DNA of 64,000 nucleotides from an uncultured Erythrobacter sp. (GCA_947498065.1 CANMIS010000003.1:124001-188000), one strand, 5' to 3'. Shown: positions 42,925 through 51,837, counted from the stretch's first letter. Notes: a model not told the origin generated them from the letters alone. Program-made: numbers and translations.

Positions 42925-43231
42925 AGAAATTTTACCTCATTGGGTTGAGCGCCCCACTCCAACGTTCCTCACCGTCGTGCGCTCAAGAATCACGGCAAGA
43001 ATGTGGCAGGCCTAGCAGATGGTTTGAAAGTGGCCCAATGGTTTTGTTGATAATTTGGTAATAAATTGCGCTGAGCTGCGTTTCTTCCCCGACGATCTAA
43101 CGTTTCGGCGACCGGGCGTGATTGGCGCGCGCTGCGGCGATGTGTATCCCCGCTGGCTCTGATCGCACCCGCGAATCGCGCCGTATTCTGTCCGAATTAT
43201 GGCCGTTTGCGCGGCTCTCTCGAGGATGGAT
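42925..43231. other. 307-base divergent intergenic region
   Basis: Lies between the Cys-rich lipoprotein gene (minus) and tspO (plus), so it must hold both promoters. I see GAGG before the lipoprotein ATG and GAGGA before tspO, but no convincing -35/-10 pair, repeat or RNA. Confidence 0.5.
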
Positions 43232-43780
43232 ATGAGTTTTCTCGCTTCCAAAGCGCAATTGCGGGCCAGCTTGCTGCGCTGGACATTGTTTCTGGTGCCC
43301 TTGATCGTCTTGCTGGGTTTCGTCGCTGGCCAGTTGGGCAGCCCGAACACGGCCTGGTTCCAAGGTCTGACTAAGCCGAGCATTTTTCCGCCGCCTGCCG
43401 CATTCGGCATCGTCTGGACCATCCTCTACGTTATGATCGGCTTTGCTCTGGCCTTGGTCGTCAGCTCTTGGGGTGCCTATGGCCGGGGCCTGGCGGTCGG
43501 CCTGTTCGCGGTGCATTTCGTGCTCAACTTGGCGTGGACACCGACGTTTTTCGGCGCTCAGAATATTGTTGGCGGGCTGATCGTGCTCAGCCTGGTTTGC
43601 GTGACATTGCTGGCCGTGATCTGGGCGTTTTACCGGGTTCGCAAGCTCGCGGCTTTGCTGTTGCTGCCATATCTCGCCTGGGTGATATTCGCGACCGTCC
43701 TCAACTATCAATTCATGGTGGAGAACCCGGACGGCGGCACATCAGGCGAGGGCGCCGCGGCCCAGCGGATTGAGTTGTAA
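43232..43780 (+). CDS. tspO: TspO/MBR family protein
   Basis: 182 residues with five membrane helices. The TspO signature is PSIFPPPAAFGIVWTILYVMIGFAL and NLAWTPTFFGAQN, then LPYLAWVIFATVLNYQF. TspO proteins bind porphyrins and cholesterol-like ligands and regulate tetrapyrrole or stress responses in alphaproteobacteria. I choose the ATG at 43232 (AGGA upstream); an ATG at 43226 adds two residues. Confidence 0.92.
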   Translation: MSFLASKAQLRASLLRWTLFLVPLIVLLGFVAGQLGSPNTAWFQGLTKPSIFPPPAAFGIVWTILYVMIGFALALVVSSWGAYGRGLAVGLFAVHFVLNLAWTPTFFGAQNIVGGLIVLSLVCVTLLAVIWAFYRVRKLAALLLLPYLAWVIFATVLNYQFMVENPDGGTSGEGAAAQRIEL

Positions 43781-43895
43781 GAAAGGCTCGTGGCTTGTGT
43801 CTCTTGCGGGTGGCCTGGCAACGGACCGGTTGGATAAGCGAGGCGCGCACAACACTCCTCTGGACAAATCCCGCTCGCTTCACCATCTGAAGCCC

Positions 43896-44147
43896 ATGCA
43901 AAGTGAAAACCCGATCATCGCCGACTTCGTCAAACTCGCAAACAGCGCCGCTGGCACCATGGCCGGCATGACGCGCGAGGCCCGCGAGGGTGCGCGTGAG
44001 AAAATGCGCGAAGCCTTGGGCGGGGTCGATTTTGTGAGCCGCGAAGAGTTTGAGACGGTCAAGCTGATGGCGCAAAAGGCACGCGAGCAAAACGAAGCGC
44101 TCGAGGCGCGGATCAAGCAGCTCGAAGCCAAGCTCTCCAAGAAGTAG
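43896..44147 (+). CDS. ubiK: ubiquinone biosynthesis accessory factor UbiK (BMFP domain)
   Basis: 83 residues. An amphipathic N-terminal helix (NPIIADFVKLANSAAGTMAGM) is followed by a coiled coil (VSREEFETVKLMAQKAREQNEALEARIKQLEAKL). This is the UbiK/YqiC-type membrane fusogenic protein that assembles the UbiJ-UbiK lipid-binding complex for coenzyme Q synthesis. The frame is open from 43770, but the family start is the ATG at 43896. Confidence 0.9.
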   Translation: MQSENPIIADFVKLANSAAGTMAGMTREAREGAREKMREALGGVDFVSREEFETVKLMAQKAREQNEALEARIKQLEAKLSKK

Positions 44148-44237
44148 TCTGCCCAAAAATACCGGCCACGGCGGGATTGCAAGCCTGCGGCGTTCCTTTA
44201 GGTTCGCGGGCAATTGCTCCGCTATGAAAGGCCGTCC

Positions 44238-46229
44238 ATGCTTCGCACATCGCTCCTTGCCGCCACTGGCATAATTGCCCTCTTGCCTGCCGCCGTCTTG
44301 GCGCAAGACGCAGAGGAAAGTTTCGGCGGCGCTCAGGGTGCAGACCTCTCTATCGAAGCGATGGAACCCGACGGTAGCGACGTGTCGATAGGCCGTGCAG
44401 GAGAGCATCCGGCGGACATTGCGCGCTATCTGCTGGCAAATGGTCCAGGCGCAGCCAACCTTTCGCCCGATGGCGAAACAATCGCGTTTAGCTGGGATGT
44501 AACCGGACAATCGGAATTGTGGGTGATGCCCGCCAGCGGCGGCGTGCCAAAGCAAGTGACCTTTAAGACCGGGGTGAGCGCGCCGGTGTGGACGCCCGAT
44601 GGATCGCGCCTGTTCTATGCCGCCGACCGTGATGGCAATGAGCAGCCAGGCTATTTCACCATCACTCCAGACGGGAAAGAAGAGACCGAAGTGCTGCCAG
44701 CGGCGCGCGGCGATTTTCGCGTGTTCGGTGATTTTGCGAGCGATAGCAGCTTTGTCTACGCCTCCACCGTGCGCGGGGCAGGGGTGTTCGACATTTATCG
44801 CGGCACCATGGCTGGCGAAAGCGAGCTGATTGTCGAGAGCGAGTTGGGCCTCATTCCGGAATCGATCTCGCCGGATGGGAAATACGCCATCGTCACCGAA
44901 ACGGTGGGCGAGGATGCCGACAATCTCTATCTACTCGATCTCGCGACCAAGGAAATGACCACGATTTCCAAGCCGCCCGTGGATGACCGCGCGAGCCATA
45001 CGGTCGGCGGCTTTGAATGGGGCGAGAATTCAGAAGCAGTCTATTTCTCGACCAATCTGGGCCGTGAATATGCCGCCTTGTCGCGCTATGATCTGAGCGA
45101 TGGCGAGATCAAAACCGCCTTTCGCCCGAAAGCCGACGTCGAGAATGTTGAGCTGTGCGGGCCTGGCGGCAGCGTCATCGCTTACACCGAGAACCACAAC
45201 GGGTTTGACCGGCTTTTCATACGGAGCAAGGACGAGGGCCTGCAGCTGACCGTGCCCAAATTGCCCGATGGCAATTACACGCTCGATTGCGAGGGGGAGG
45301 CTGATCCCAAGCTGATGGTGCGGGTGAATGGCTGGCAAACGCCGGGTGAGCTCTGGATGATCGATCCGCTGGAAGGGACAGCGGAAAAGGTGATGGAGGC
45401 CAACCTCGCTGGGCTTGATCCGGCCCGCCTGATTTGCCCACGAGTTGTTCGCTATGAGGCCCGCGATGGCCTGGAATTGCAGGGGCTGCTCTATCTGCCA
45501 GAGGGCGCAGGCACAGCCGAAAACGCGCCGCCGGTCGTCTTCTCGGTGCATGGCGGCCCCACGGCTCAGTCGCAGGCAACCTTTGATGCGATTGCGCAAT
45601 ATCACGTTGCGCGGGGCGTTGCGGTGTTTGAACCCAATGTGCGCGGCTCCACCGGGCTAGGGCGGACTTATACGACGCTGGACGACCGCGAAAACCGCTT
45701 GGATTCGGTGCGCGACTTGGTTGATTTGAAGAACGCACTAGCCGCCGACGGCCTGATCGACGGCGACAGGGCGGCGGTAATGGGCGGCTCTTATGGGGGC
45801 TATGCGGTCAATGCAGTGCTGGCGGAATATCCGGGCGAATTTGCCGCCGGGGTCTCGCTGTTCGGCGTGGCGGATTGGGTCACCGCGCTAGAGATTGCCT
45901 CGCCTGCGCTCAAAGCCTCTGACAAAATCGAATATGGCGATATCGAAGAGGATCGTTGGCGCGAATATTACACGGTGAACTCGCCCATCCGCAAAGCCGA
46001 TCAGATCAATGTGCCGGTGCTCTATTCCCACGGCGTCATGGACCCCCGGATCGATATCATGGAGACCGAAACCATGGTGAAGACGCTGCGCGCAAACGGT
46101 GTGCCAGCGCCCTTCATCCGTATTCCAGACGAGGGGCACGGATGGCGCAAGCTCAGCAATCAGCTGTTTTATTTCCGCAAGCAGGCCGAGTTTATCGAAC
46201 AGCATCTGGGGCTGAGCGAGGGGCAGTGA
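44238..46229 (+). CDS. S9 family peptidase (acylaminoacyl peptidase-like), exported, copy 1
   Basis: About 663 residues. A signal peptide (MLRTSLLAATGIIALLPAAVLAQ) precedes a WD40-like beta-propeller (about residues 60-400) and a C-terminal alpha/beta-hydrolase. The hydrolase has the Ser motif MGGSYGGYAVNAVL, the Asp in SHGVMDPRID and the His in DEGHGWRK. The propeller restricts substrates to short peptides, so this is a periplasmic oligopeptidase. A TTG at 44214 is open but unlikely. A second, more distant S9 gene is at 56055-58079. Confidence 0.93.
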   Translation: MLRTSLLAATGIIALLPAAVLAQDAEESFGGAQGADLSIEAMEPDGSDVSIGRAGEHPADIARYLLANGPGAANLSPDGETIAFSWDVTGQSELWVMPASGGVPKQVTFKTGVSAPVWTPDGSRLFYAADRDGNEQPGYFTITPDGKEETEVLPAARGDFRVFGDFASDSSFVYASTVRGAGVFDIYRGTMAGESELIVESELGLIPESISPDGKYAIVTETVGEDADNLYLLDLATKEMTTISKPPVDDRASHTVGGFEWGENSEAVYFSTNLGREYAALSRYDLSDGEIKTAFRPKADVENVELCGPGGSVIAYTENHNGFDRLFIRSKDEGLQLTVPKLPDGNYTLDCEGEADPKLMVRVNGWQTPGELWMIDPLEGTAEKVMEANLAGLDPARLICPRVVRYEARDGLELQGLLYLPEGAGTAENAPPVVFSVHGGPTAQSQATFDAIAQYHVARGVAVFEPNVRGSTGLGRTYTTLDDRENRLDSVRDLVDLKNALAADGLIDGDRAAVMGGSYGGYAVNAVLAEYPGEFAAGVSLFGVADWVTALEIASPALKASDKIEYGDIEEDRWREYYTVNSPIRKADQINVPVLYSHGVMDPRIDIMETETMVKTLRANGVPAPFIRIPDEGHGWRKLSNQLFYFRKQAEFIEQHLGLSEGQ

Positions 46230-46257
46230 CGCCCCGTACGCTACATCACAGACTGCC

Positions 46258-46860
46258 ATGAATATCAGAGCGCCAGCCATCCTTGTCGCCTCGCGCGCTC
46301 ATGGGGAGAGCGCCGCGATTGCGCGCATGCTTACCGAGGAGCATGGGCTCGTCGCAGGCTATGTCGCGGGCGGGCGCGGTCGGCGGCTGCGCCCGGTGAT
46401 GATCCCGGGCAATTCAATAGAGGCGGAGCTGCGCTCCAAATCGGACAGCCAGTTGCCGTTTGCGCGGATCGAACTGTCGGAAAGCCGCGGGCCGTGGATG
46501 ACCGAGCCCTTGCCAGCCGCCGCGATCACATGGGTCTGCGCGCTCACGGCGACCGCTCTGCCAGAGCGCAATCCCTATCCCAGCCTCTACCAAGCGCTGA
46601 ATGCGCTGCTCGGCGCGATATGCCATGCGCCCTCAGCGCGCGGATGGCTGTCTGTGCTGGTCACTTACGAGGCGATGTTGCTGTGCGAGCTCGGATATGG
46701 CGGCGGAAAGCCTGATCCAAACGGCGACTTGGCCGAGCAAATGGCGCAATTTAAGGCGCTTGAGGCGCCGCTTGCGCGATACGTGCTTGCCGAGCGTGAC
46801 CGCGATGTTATGGCCGCGCGAACGCTGCTCACAGAGCGGCTGGCCCGAATGATGACGTGA
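46258..46860 (+). CDS. recO: DNA repair protein RecO
   Basis: 200 residues. An N-terminal OB fold (AILVASRAHGESAAIARMLTEEHGLVAGYVAGGRGRR) is followed by a helical domain. It is shorter than E. coli RecO (242) and lacks a zinc-binding Cys cluster, which is usual for alphaproteobacteria. It loads RecA on SSB-coated DNA with RecR. It lies 28 bases after the S9 peptidase and 10 before leuB. Confidence 0.9.
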   Translation: MNIRAPAILVASRAHGESAAIARMLTEEHGLVAGYVAGGRGRRLRPVMIPGNSIEAELRSKSDSQLPFARIELSESRGPWMTEPLPAAAITWVCALTATALPERNPYPSLYQALNALLGAICHAPSARGWLSVLVTYEAMLLCELGYGGGKPDPNGDLAEQMAQFKALEAPLARYVLAERDRDVMAARTLLTERLARMMT

Positions 46861-46870
46861 AAGTTTGCCA

Positions 46871-47932
46871 ATGAAAATCGCAGTTTTGCCAGGTGATGGG
46901 ATTGGCCCAGAGGTGACCAAAGAGGCCTTGCGCGTGCTTGATGCGCTTTCGCTGCCCGGCCTTACCCTGTTTGAAGGTGATATTGGCGCGATCGCTTATA
47001 AGCGCCACGGCCATCCTCTGCCCGCAGAGACGCTGGAGATGGCCCGAGCCGCCGATGCTGTGCTGTTCGGCGCGGTGGGCGACCCCTCGTGCGACACTTT
47101 GGAGCGGCATTTGCGCCCGGAGCAGGCAATCTTGGGCCTGCGCAAAGAACTTGATCTGTTTGCCAATCTGCGTCCTGCCAAGGTGTTTGACGGGCTGGAG
47201 GAGCTTTCTCCGCTCGCGCCGGAGCAGGCGGCGGGTTTTGACCTGTTGATCGTTCGCGAGCTGACCGGCGATGTCTATTTCGGCGACAAGGGCGAGCGCG
47301 TAAACGACGCGGGCGAGCGCGAGGGGTGGGATATGATGTCCTACTCCGTCAGCGAGGTCCGCCGGATTGCAGCCATCGCCTGGAACGCGGCCAAGACACG
47401 CGGCGGGCGGGTGACGAGCGTAGACAAGGCCAATGTGCTGGAGACTAGCCGTATCTGGCGCGAAACCGTGCTGGAATATGCCGCTGAGCAGGGCGCAAAC
47501 ATCGCGCTCGATCACATGTATGTCGACAACGCCGCGATGCAGCTCGTCACTGGCCCATCGCAATTTGACGTGATCGTCACCGGCAATTTGTTCGGCGATA
47601 TTTTGTCCGATCTCGCCAGCGCGGCGGTCGGCTCAATCGGCCTGTTGCCCAGCGCCTCCATGGGCTCACGACAAACTGAGCACGGCACGTTCGGCCTGTA
47701 CGAACCAATCCATGGCAGCGCGCCCGATATTGCCGGGCAGGGCAAGGCCAATCCGATGGCGACGGTCCTGTCAGCGGCGATGATGCTGCGCCATTCCTTC
47801 GGGCTGGAGGCAGAGGCAGCGCGGATTGAGGCTGCGGTGGCTAAAGCGCTGGCCGACGGCATTCGCGGCGGCGATTTGGGCGGCTCGCACGGCTGCGAGG
47901 CGATTGGAAGCGCGATTATCGAGCGGCTGTGA
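46871..47932 (+). CDS. leuB: 3-isopropylmalate dehydrogenase
   Basis: 353 residues. The start is MKIAVLPGDGIGPEVTKEALRVL and the motifs are LRKELDLFANLRPAKVF, RELTGDVYFGDKGER, LDHMYVDNAAMQL, VTGNLFGDILSDLAS and GTFGLYEPIHGSAPDIAGQGKANP. It performs the NAD-dependent oxidative decarboxylation step in leucine synthesis. ATG 46871 is chosen over the TTG at 46865. The other leu genes are not in the window. Confidence 0.96.
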   Translation: MKIAVLPGDGIGPEVTKEALRVLDALSLPGLTLFEGDIGAIAYKRHGHPLPAETLEMARAADAVLFGAVGDPSCDTLERHLRPEQAILGLRKELDLFANLRPAKVFDGLEELSPLAPEQAAGFDLLIVRELTGDVYFGDKGERVNDAGEREGWDMMSYSVSEVRRIAAIAWNAAKTRGGRVTSVDKANVLETSRIWRETVLEYAAEQGANIALDHMYVDNAAMQLVTGPSQFDVIVTGNLFGDILSDLASAAVGSIGLLPSASMGSRQTEHGTFGLYEPIHGSAPDIAGQGKANPMATVLSAAMMLRHSFGLEAEAARIEAAVAKALADGIRGGDLGGSHGCEAIGSAIIERL

Positions 47933-47953
47933 GCGCTAGGGGCTGCATCAAAA

Positions 47954-49063
47954 ATGACGGCCGGGCTTGAACTTGCGATTATCCTGCCGACGCTGAACGA
48001 GCGCGGCAATCTGGCGCCCTTGGTGGAGCGAATTGATGCTGCGCTGACCCCGATTTTGGGCGCGAACGGCTGGGAAGTGCTGATTATCGACGATAACAGC
48101 GCCGATGGCACGGCGGATGAGGCGCGCGCGATTGCGCTGGGCGATGCGCGGGTGCGCGTGATCCAGCGGATTGGCCGGCGGGGCCTAGCCAGCGCGGCCA
48201 TCGAAGGATTTTGCGCCACCGCCGCGCCATTCGTCGCGGTGATGGACGCTGATCACCAGCACGACCCGGAATTGCTCGGGAGTATGCTGGATGCTGTGCG
48301 CCGCGAGGAGGCTGACGTAGCGGTCGCTTCACGTTTTGCTCCGGGAGCCAGCACACAGGATTGGGCAGCGCCAGAGAGAGAGCGGCTGTCCAGCTTTGCG
48401 AATGCGATGGCGCGGCGTTTAACCGGGGCCGACCTAACCGATCCGATGAGCGGCTATTTCCTGCTGCGCAGTGAGACGGCGCGCGCGCTAGTCCCGCGTC
48501 TGTCGGGCATTGGTTTCAAGATCCTGCTCGACTTGCTGGCGACCTCTGGCAAGACGTTGAGTGTACAGGAATTTCCGCTCAAATTCGCCAAGCGCCGCGA
48601 GGGCGAAAGCAAGCTTGACCGCGCGATCCTGTTCGACTTTTTGGCCGGACTTTATGACAAGACTCTGGGCCGCGTAATCCCGACCCGGTTTGCGCTGTTC
48701 GGCACGGTCGGGGCGCTAGGTGTGATCGTGCATATGGCGGTGCTGGCGCTGCTGCTGCTGTGGCTGGAAGAGGCCTTCACCATCGCGCAAGCGGGCGCCG
48801 TTTTCGCGGCGATGAGCTTCAATTTCTGGCTCAACAATTGGCTGACCTACCGTGATCAGCGGCTGCGCGGGCCGGGCGCGGTGCTGCGCGGATGGCTTGG
48901 CTTTTGTGCGACCTGCGCAGTGGGCGCCTTTGCCAATGTCGCGGTGGCGACGCTGCTGGAAAGCCAGGGCATTTATTGGGCGCTGGCCGCGCTTGCTGGG
49001 ATCCTGATCGGATCGGTGTGGAATTACGCCCTATCCAGCCGGTTCGTTTGGGGAAGGTATTGA
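47954..49063 (+). CDS. GT2 glycosyltransferase with GtrA-like membrane domain
   Basis: 369 residues. The N-terminal dolichol-phosphate-mannose-synthase-like GT-A domain has IILPTLNERGNLAPLVERID, IDDNSADGTADE and MDADHQHDPELL. At about residue 240 a GtrA-like domain with four helices begins (FALFGTVGALGVIVHMAVLALLLLW). It probably loads a sugar onto undecaprenyl phosphate and flips it. The polyprenol-sugar-dependent glycosyltransferase at 49455-50729 is a plausible downstream user, which makes the two a functional pair. Confidence 0.93.
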   Translation: MTAGLELAIILPTLNERGNLAPLVERIDAALTPILGANGWEVLIIDDNSADGTADEARAIALGDARVRVIQRIGRRGLASAAIEGFCATAAPFVAVMDADHQHDPELLGSMLDAVRREEADVAVASRFAPGASTQDWAAPERERLSSFANAMARRLTGADLTDPMSGYFLLRSETARALVPRLSGIGFKILLDLLATSGKTLSVQEFPLKFAKRREGESKLDRAILFDFLAGLYDKTLGRVIPTRFALFGTVGALGVIVHMAVLALLLLWLEEAFTIAQAGAVFAAMSFNFWLNNWLTYRDQRLRGPGAVLRGWLGFCATCAVGAFANVAVATLLESQGIYWALAALAGILIGSVWNYALSSRFVWGRY

Positions 49064-49072
49064 GCCTCGTTG

Positions 49073-49102
49073 TCATTGCGAGCGAAGCGAAGCAATCCAT
49101 GG
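49073..49102. repeat. left inverted repeat of the GIY-YIG cassette
   Basis: A 30-base sequence beginning TCATTGCGAG and ending GCAATCCATGG. It matches the reverse complement of 49406-49437 except for two single-base gaps and one substitution. The start codon of the GIY-YIG gene (ATG at 49099) lies inside it. Confidence 0.85.
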
Positions 49103-49404
49103 ACCAGTCCTCAAATTTTCAGCCCGCCGTGTACATAATGGCGAACCACAAGAACGGCACGATCTACACGGGCGTGACCTCGGATCTGCCGAAGCGGGCG
49201 TGGGAACATCGCAATGGAGCGGTCGAGGGATTTAGCAGAAGGTACAATTGCAAGCGGCTCGTGTGGTTTGAACTGCACTCGACCATGGAACATGCGATAA
49301 TGCGAGAGAAGCAGCTTAAAGCTGGCTCGAGGAGGGCTAAGATTTCGCAGATTGAGGCTTCGAACCCAGACTGGAGGGACCTGTTCTTCGATATTGCACG
49401 TTAG
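49099..49404 (+). CDS. GIY-YIG nuclease domain protein
   Basis: 101 residues that are almost only the catalytic domain. AVYIMANHKNGTIYTGVTSD (GIY-YIG core as VYI and YTG) is followed by PKRAWEHRNG (Arg), a Tyr in RRYNCKRLVW and the catalytic Glu in AIMREKQLKAG, then the typical ending SNPDWRDLF. This is a UvrC-like minimal endonuclease domain found in many single-domain bacterial proteins. The ATG is inside the left inverted repeat and the TAG ends one base before the right repeat region, so gene and repeats form one compact 365-bp unit. Confidence 0.9.
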   Translation: MDQSSNFQPAVYIMANHKNGTIYTGVTSDLPKRAWEHRNGAVEGFSRRYNCKRLVWFELHSTMEHAIMREKQLKAGSRRAKISQIEASNPDWRDLFFDIAR

Positions 49405-49405
49405 G

Positions 49406-49437
49406 CCATTGATTGCTTCGCCTTCGGCTCGCAATGA
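49406..49437. repeat. right inverted repeat of the GIY-YIG cassette
   Basis: A 32-base sequence starting CCATTGATTGCTTCGCC and ending CTCGCAATGA, the inverted partner of 49073-49102. It also holds an internal hairpin CGAAG/CTTCG-like symmetry (GCTTCGCCTTCGGC). It lies two bases after the GIY-YIG stop. Confidence 0.85.
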
Positions 49438-49454
49438 CGAAGGGAGGCTATTCC

Positions 49455-50729
49455 CTACCTCCACCCCTCGATCCAAGTCCAATGGACAAAGCTCATCGGG
49501 CTATCGAGCTCTGCAGCGGTCAAGATCTTGAAAAACAGCGCAAACATCGCTGCGCTGCCGAGCAGGACTCCGTAACTCGCCCAGCGAAATTTGCTACGCG
49601 ACAGATCGCCGAGCGTCAGGGCTAGCGCGCCCAGCAGGAACAGGCTCGGCATGAAATAATGGTAGTAGAACTGGATCGGCTTGTTCGCGATCAGCCATAG
49701 CCCGAGGCTGGCGGCATAGCCCGCGACAACTGCGATCTTGGCCCAATTGCGCGTGGTCGCACCGCTGAGCGCGCACCACACGAGCGCGGGCAGGCCGAGC
49801 AGCATGGTGAGCGGATTGCCGATCAGCAGCACGCCGCGCTGAGCATTGTCAGTAAATTCATACAGATACCAAATGCCGCGCGTGTTCAGCGCCCATTGGT
49901 CCCACGTGCTTTGATAGGGGTGCGGCTGTTTGACCGATGCCTGCAGCTCTATCATCTCGCGGTGGAGGCCGATTAGGCCTTGTTCTGCCAGCGGCGAATT
50001 GAGCAGTCCGTAAGCCGGCAGATAGGTCGCGGCATAGGCGGCGAGCGGGACAATGCCGAGCCACAGGAACGCCTCGGCCAGCGAAATGCCCGGCACCGGA
50101 ATGCCGCGTGTGCTGGTGAGCAATCGCTGCCGTCCGGCGGATAGGCGCGCGGCGAAGAAAGCGATGCCTGGCAGCACCGCAATCGGCACTGCGTTCCATT
50201 TGGACGCCATCGCCAGGCCGAGCGCAATGCCGCAGGCGGCGAGCCGCCACCGTCCACGCTCTGCCTCTCTGATCGCAGCGGCGAATTGCCATGCCGCGAT
50301 GCACAGGAACGCCGCCATAAAAACGTCGAGCATTGCGATGCGGGCATGGATGAAGAGGTGAAATCCGCTGGCGACCAGCACGCCAAAGGCTATCGTCGCA
50401 AACCGGTCAAAGCTGGCCTGCCACATGGCGCGCATCGCCGCGAACAGAGCCAGAGCGCCCGCGATCATCGGCATGATGCGCCAGCCAAGCGCATTGTCTC
50501 CAAACAGAGTAATCCCCAGCGCAATCAATTGCTTGCCGAGCAGCGGATGCTCACGATTGAGATAGGCACCGTCTTCCAAAATCGCGCGTGCGGCGGGCAG
50601 ATAGTGGATCTCATCAAACATCGGACCCGAAGGGATCGTCAGCCGTACCCACGCCAAAGCGGCGAACACAGCCGTGATGCCCAGACAGGCCAGCCATGGG
50701 TCGCGCGGATGGGGAGGGGCTTCGCTCAT
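49455..50729 (-). CDS. membrane glycosyltransferase of the PMT/GT39 (ArnT-like) family
   Basis: 424 residues and about ten membrane helices. The first periplasmic loop carries the acidic motif FDEIHYLPAARAILEDGAYLNREHPLLGKQLIALG typical of dolichol/undecaprenyl-phosphate-sugar:acceptor transferases. I start at ATG 50729 (MSEAPPHPRDPW); the frame is open to 50768. It probably moves a sugar from a polyprenyl carrier, possibly the one loaded by the GT2-GtrA protein at 47954-49063, to a periplasmic acceptor. Confidence 0.9.
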   Translation of the reverse strand: MSEAPPHPRDPWLACLGITAVFAALAWVRLTIPSGPMFDEIHYLPAARAILEDGAYLNREHPLLGKQLIALGITLFGDNALGWRIMPMIAGALALFAAMRAMWQASFDRFATIAFGVLVASGFHLFIHARIAMLDVFMAAFLCIAAWQFAAAIREAERGRWRLAACGIALGLAMASKWNAVPIAVLPGIAFFAARLSAGRQRLLTSTRGIPVPGISLAEAFLWLGIVPLAAYAATYLPAYGLLNSPLAEQGLIGLHREMIELQASVKQPHPYQSTWDQWALNTRGIWYLYEFTDNAQRGVLLIGNPLTMLLGLPALVWCALSGATTRNWAKIAVVAGYAASLGLWLIANKPIQFYYHYFMPSLFLLGALALTLGDLSRSKFRWASYGVLLGSAAMFALFFKILTAAELDSPMSFVHWTWIEGWR

Positions 50730-50790
50730 TTCGGAGGAGCGATTAGCCGCGCCCCACCTCAGCGGCAAGTGTTTGGATCAGAACAAATTG

Positions 50791-51201
50791 TTATGCGGTA
50801 CCTGTTTCCGCTTGGCTTTCGAGCCAGAACAGGCGCGCGGCCATCGCCAGCAAGGCAATGCTGGCCGTGGCGAGTATCGCTAGCGTCCATAGCGGCACAT
50901 TCATGCCCATGGCCCGGGCGCGCGGCGCGATGAAAAACAGTGCGATTCCAACGGCAAACAGCAGATCCCACCATACCTGCACGCCCCACATATTGTGCGT
51001 GTGATTGGTCCAGACCGTCTGCAATCCCTCGCTGTAGATCGTCACCCCACTATAGGTCAGGAATGCGGCGCAAAGTGCAGCGGCGATGGCCGCGCTGCCG
51101 ATCTTGCGATCCGCCATCACGATATAGGCGGCGACACCGGCGATAGAGATCAAACCAGCGGCGGCCAGAATTTCGAGTGGGGACATTTCAAGCGGGTTCA
51201 T
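50791..51201 (-). CDS. four-helix membrane protein of unknown function
   Basis: 136 residues with four predicted membrane helices (about residues 8-26, 35-52, 77-94 and 101-122) and a conserved-looking polar loop NHTHNMWGVQVWWD between helices 2 and 3. No family was identified. It is divergent from a tetR gene, and two palindromic operators lie in the shared gap, so it is probably the target repressed by that TetR regulator. Confidence 0.75.
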   Translation of the reverse strand: MNPLEMSPLEILAAAGLISIAGVAAYIVMADRKIGSAAIAAALCAAFLTYSGVTIYSEGLQTVWTNHTHNMWGVQVWWDLLFAVGIALFFIAPRARAMGMNVPLWTLAILATASIALLAMAARLFWLESQAETGTA

Positions 51202-51216
51202 GGGTCGATTCTCCGT

Positions 51217-51242
51217 GCATATGTAGCGAGTGCTACATATGC
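51217..51242. promoter_or_regulatory. TetR operator 1
   Basis: A perfect palindrome with 11-bp arms (GCATATGTAGC / GCTACATATGC) and a GAGT spacer. Its 16-bp core TGTAGCGAGTGCTACA is nearly identical to operator 2. It lies 15 bases upstream of the 51201 start. Confidence 0.8.
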
Positions 51243-51253
51243 TTGTAACGTAG

Positions 51254-51269
51254 TGTAGCGTTCGCTACA
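51254..51269. promoter_or_regulatory. TetR operator 2
   Basis: A perfect 7-bp inverted repeat TGTAGCG-TT-CGCTACA lies seven bases before the tetR ATG. Its centre is 32 bp (three helical turns) from the centre of operator 1, so two TetR dimers would bind the same face of the DNA. Confidence 0.8.
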
Positions 51270-51276
51270 AGGACTT

Positions 51277-51837
51277 ATGTCAAAACTCATATCCAAGCCG
51301 CAAATGTCGAAGGAATCGCTGCTGCCACTGCTCGCGCAGCATATTCTGGAGCACGGCCTCGGCGGGGCCAGCCTGCGCCCCTTGGCAAAGGCCGCGGGCA
51401 CTAGCGACCGCATGCTGATCTATCATTTTGGCAATAAAGAACAGCTACTTACCGATGTACTGGAGCATATCGCCGGGATTTATTCCGCCGCGCTGGATGC
51501 TGGTGTGGGCGATGAACGGGCGGTGACGCGGCAGCAATGCGTCGCCCGCATCCTTGCGCAGGGCCGCGAACCGGCGATGCAGCCATTCATGGCGCTGTGG
51601 TGGGAGATTGTGGCGGGCGCGGCGCGCGGCATTCCCGGCTACCGAGAAGCGGCGGAAAGCATGATGGCGGAGCTGCTCGGCTGGCTGGAGACGCAAATGC
51701 CCGCCGATGATCCCGATCCCGTGGGCGGGGCGCGTTACCTGCTGACCCTGATCGAGGGCAGTTTGATGCTGGGCGTGGTCGGGCATGCGCGCACGGCGCG
51801 TGAAGGACTGCTTGCGAGTGATCTGTCTCCCTCTTAG
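51277..51837 (+). CDS. TetR/AcrR-family transcriptional regulator
   Basis: 186 residues. The N-terminal TetR helix-turn-helix is LLPLLAQHILEHGLGGASLRPLAKAAGTSDRMLIYHFGNKEQLLTDVL, followed by a helical ligand domain. Two matching operators in the divergent gap indicate self-repression and repression of the four-helix membrane protein gene. metZ starts 11 bases after its stop, so metZ may be cotranscribed, although no functional link is obvious. Confidence 0.93.
   Translation: MSKLISKPQMSKESLLPLLAQHILEHGLGGASLRPLAKAAGTSDRMLIYHFGNKEQLLTDVLEHIAGIYSAALDAGVGDERAVTRQQCVARILAQGREPAMQPFMALWWEIVAGAARGIPGYREAAESMMAELLGWLETQMPADDPDPVGGARYLLTLIEGSLMLGVVGHARTAREGLLASDLSPS

Noticed and set aside
49073-49437. 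CRISPR-like repeats near the GIY-YIG gene
   Set aside because: There are only two repeats, inverted and flanking a gene, with no spacer series.
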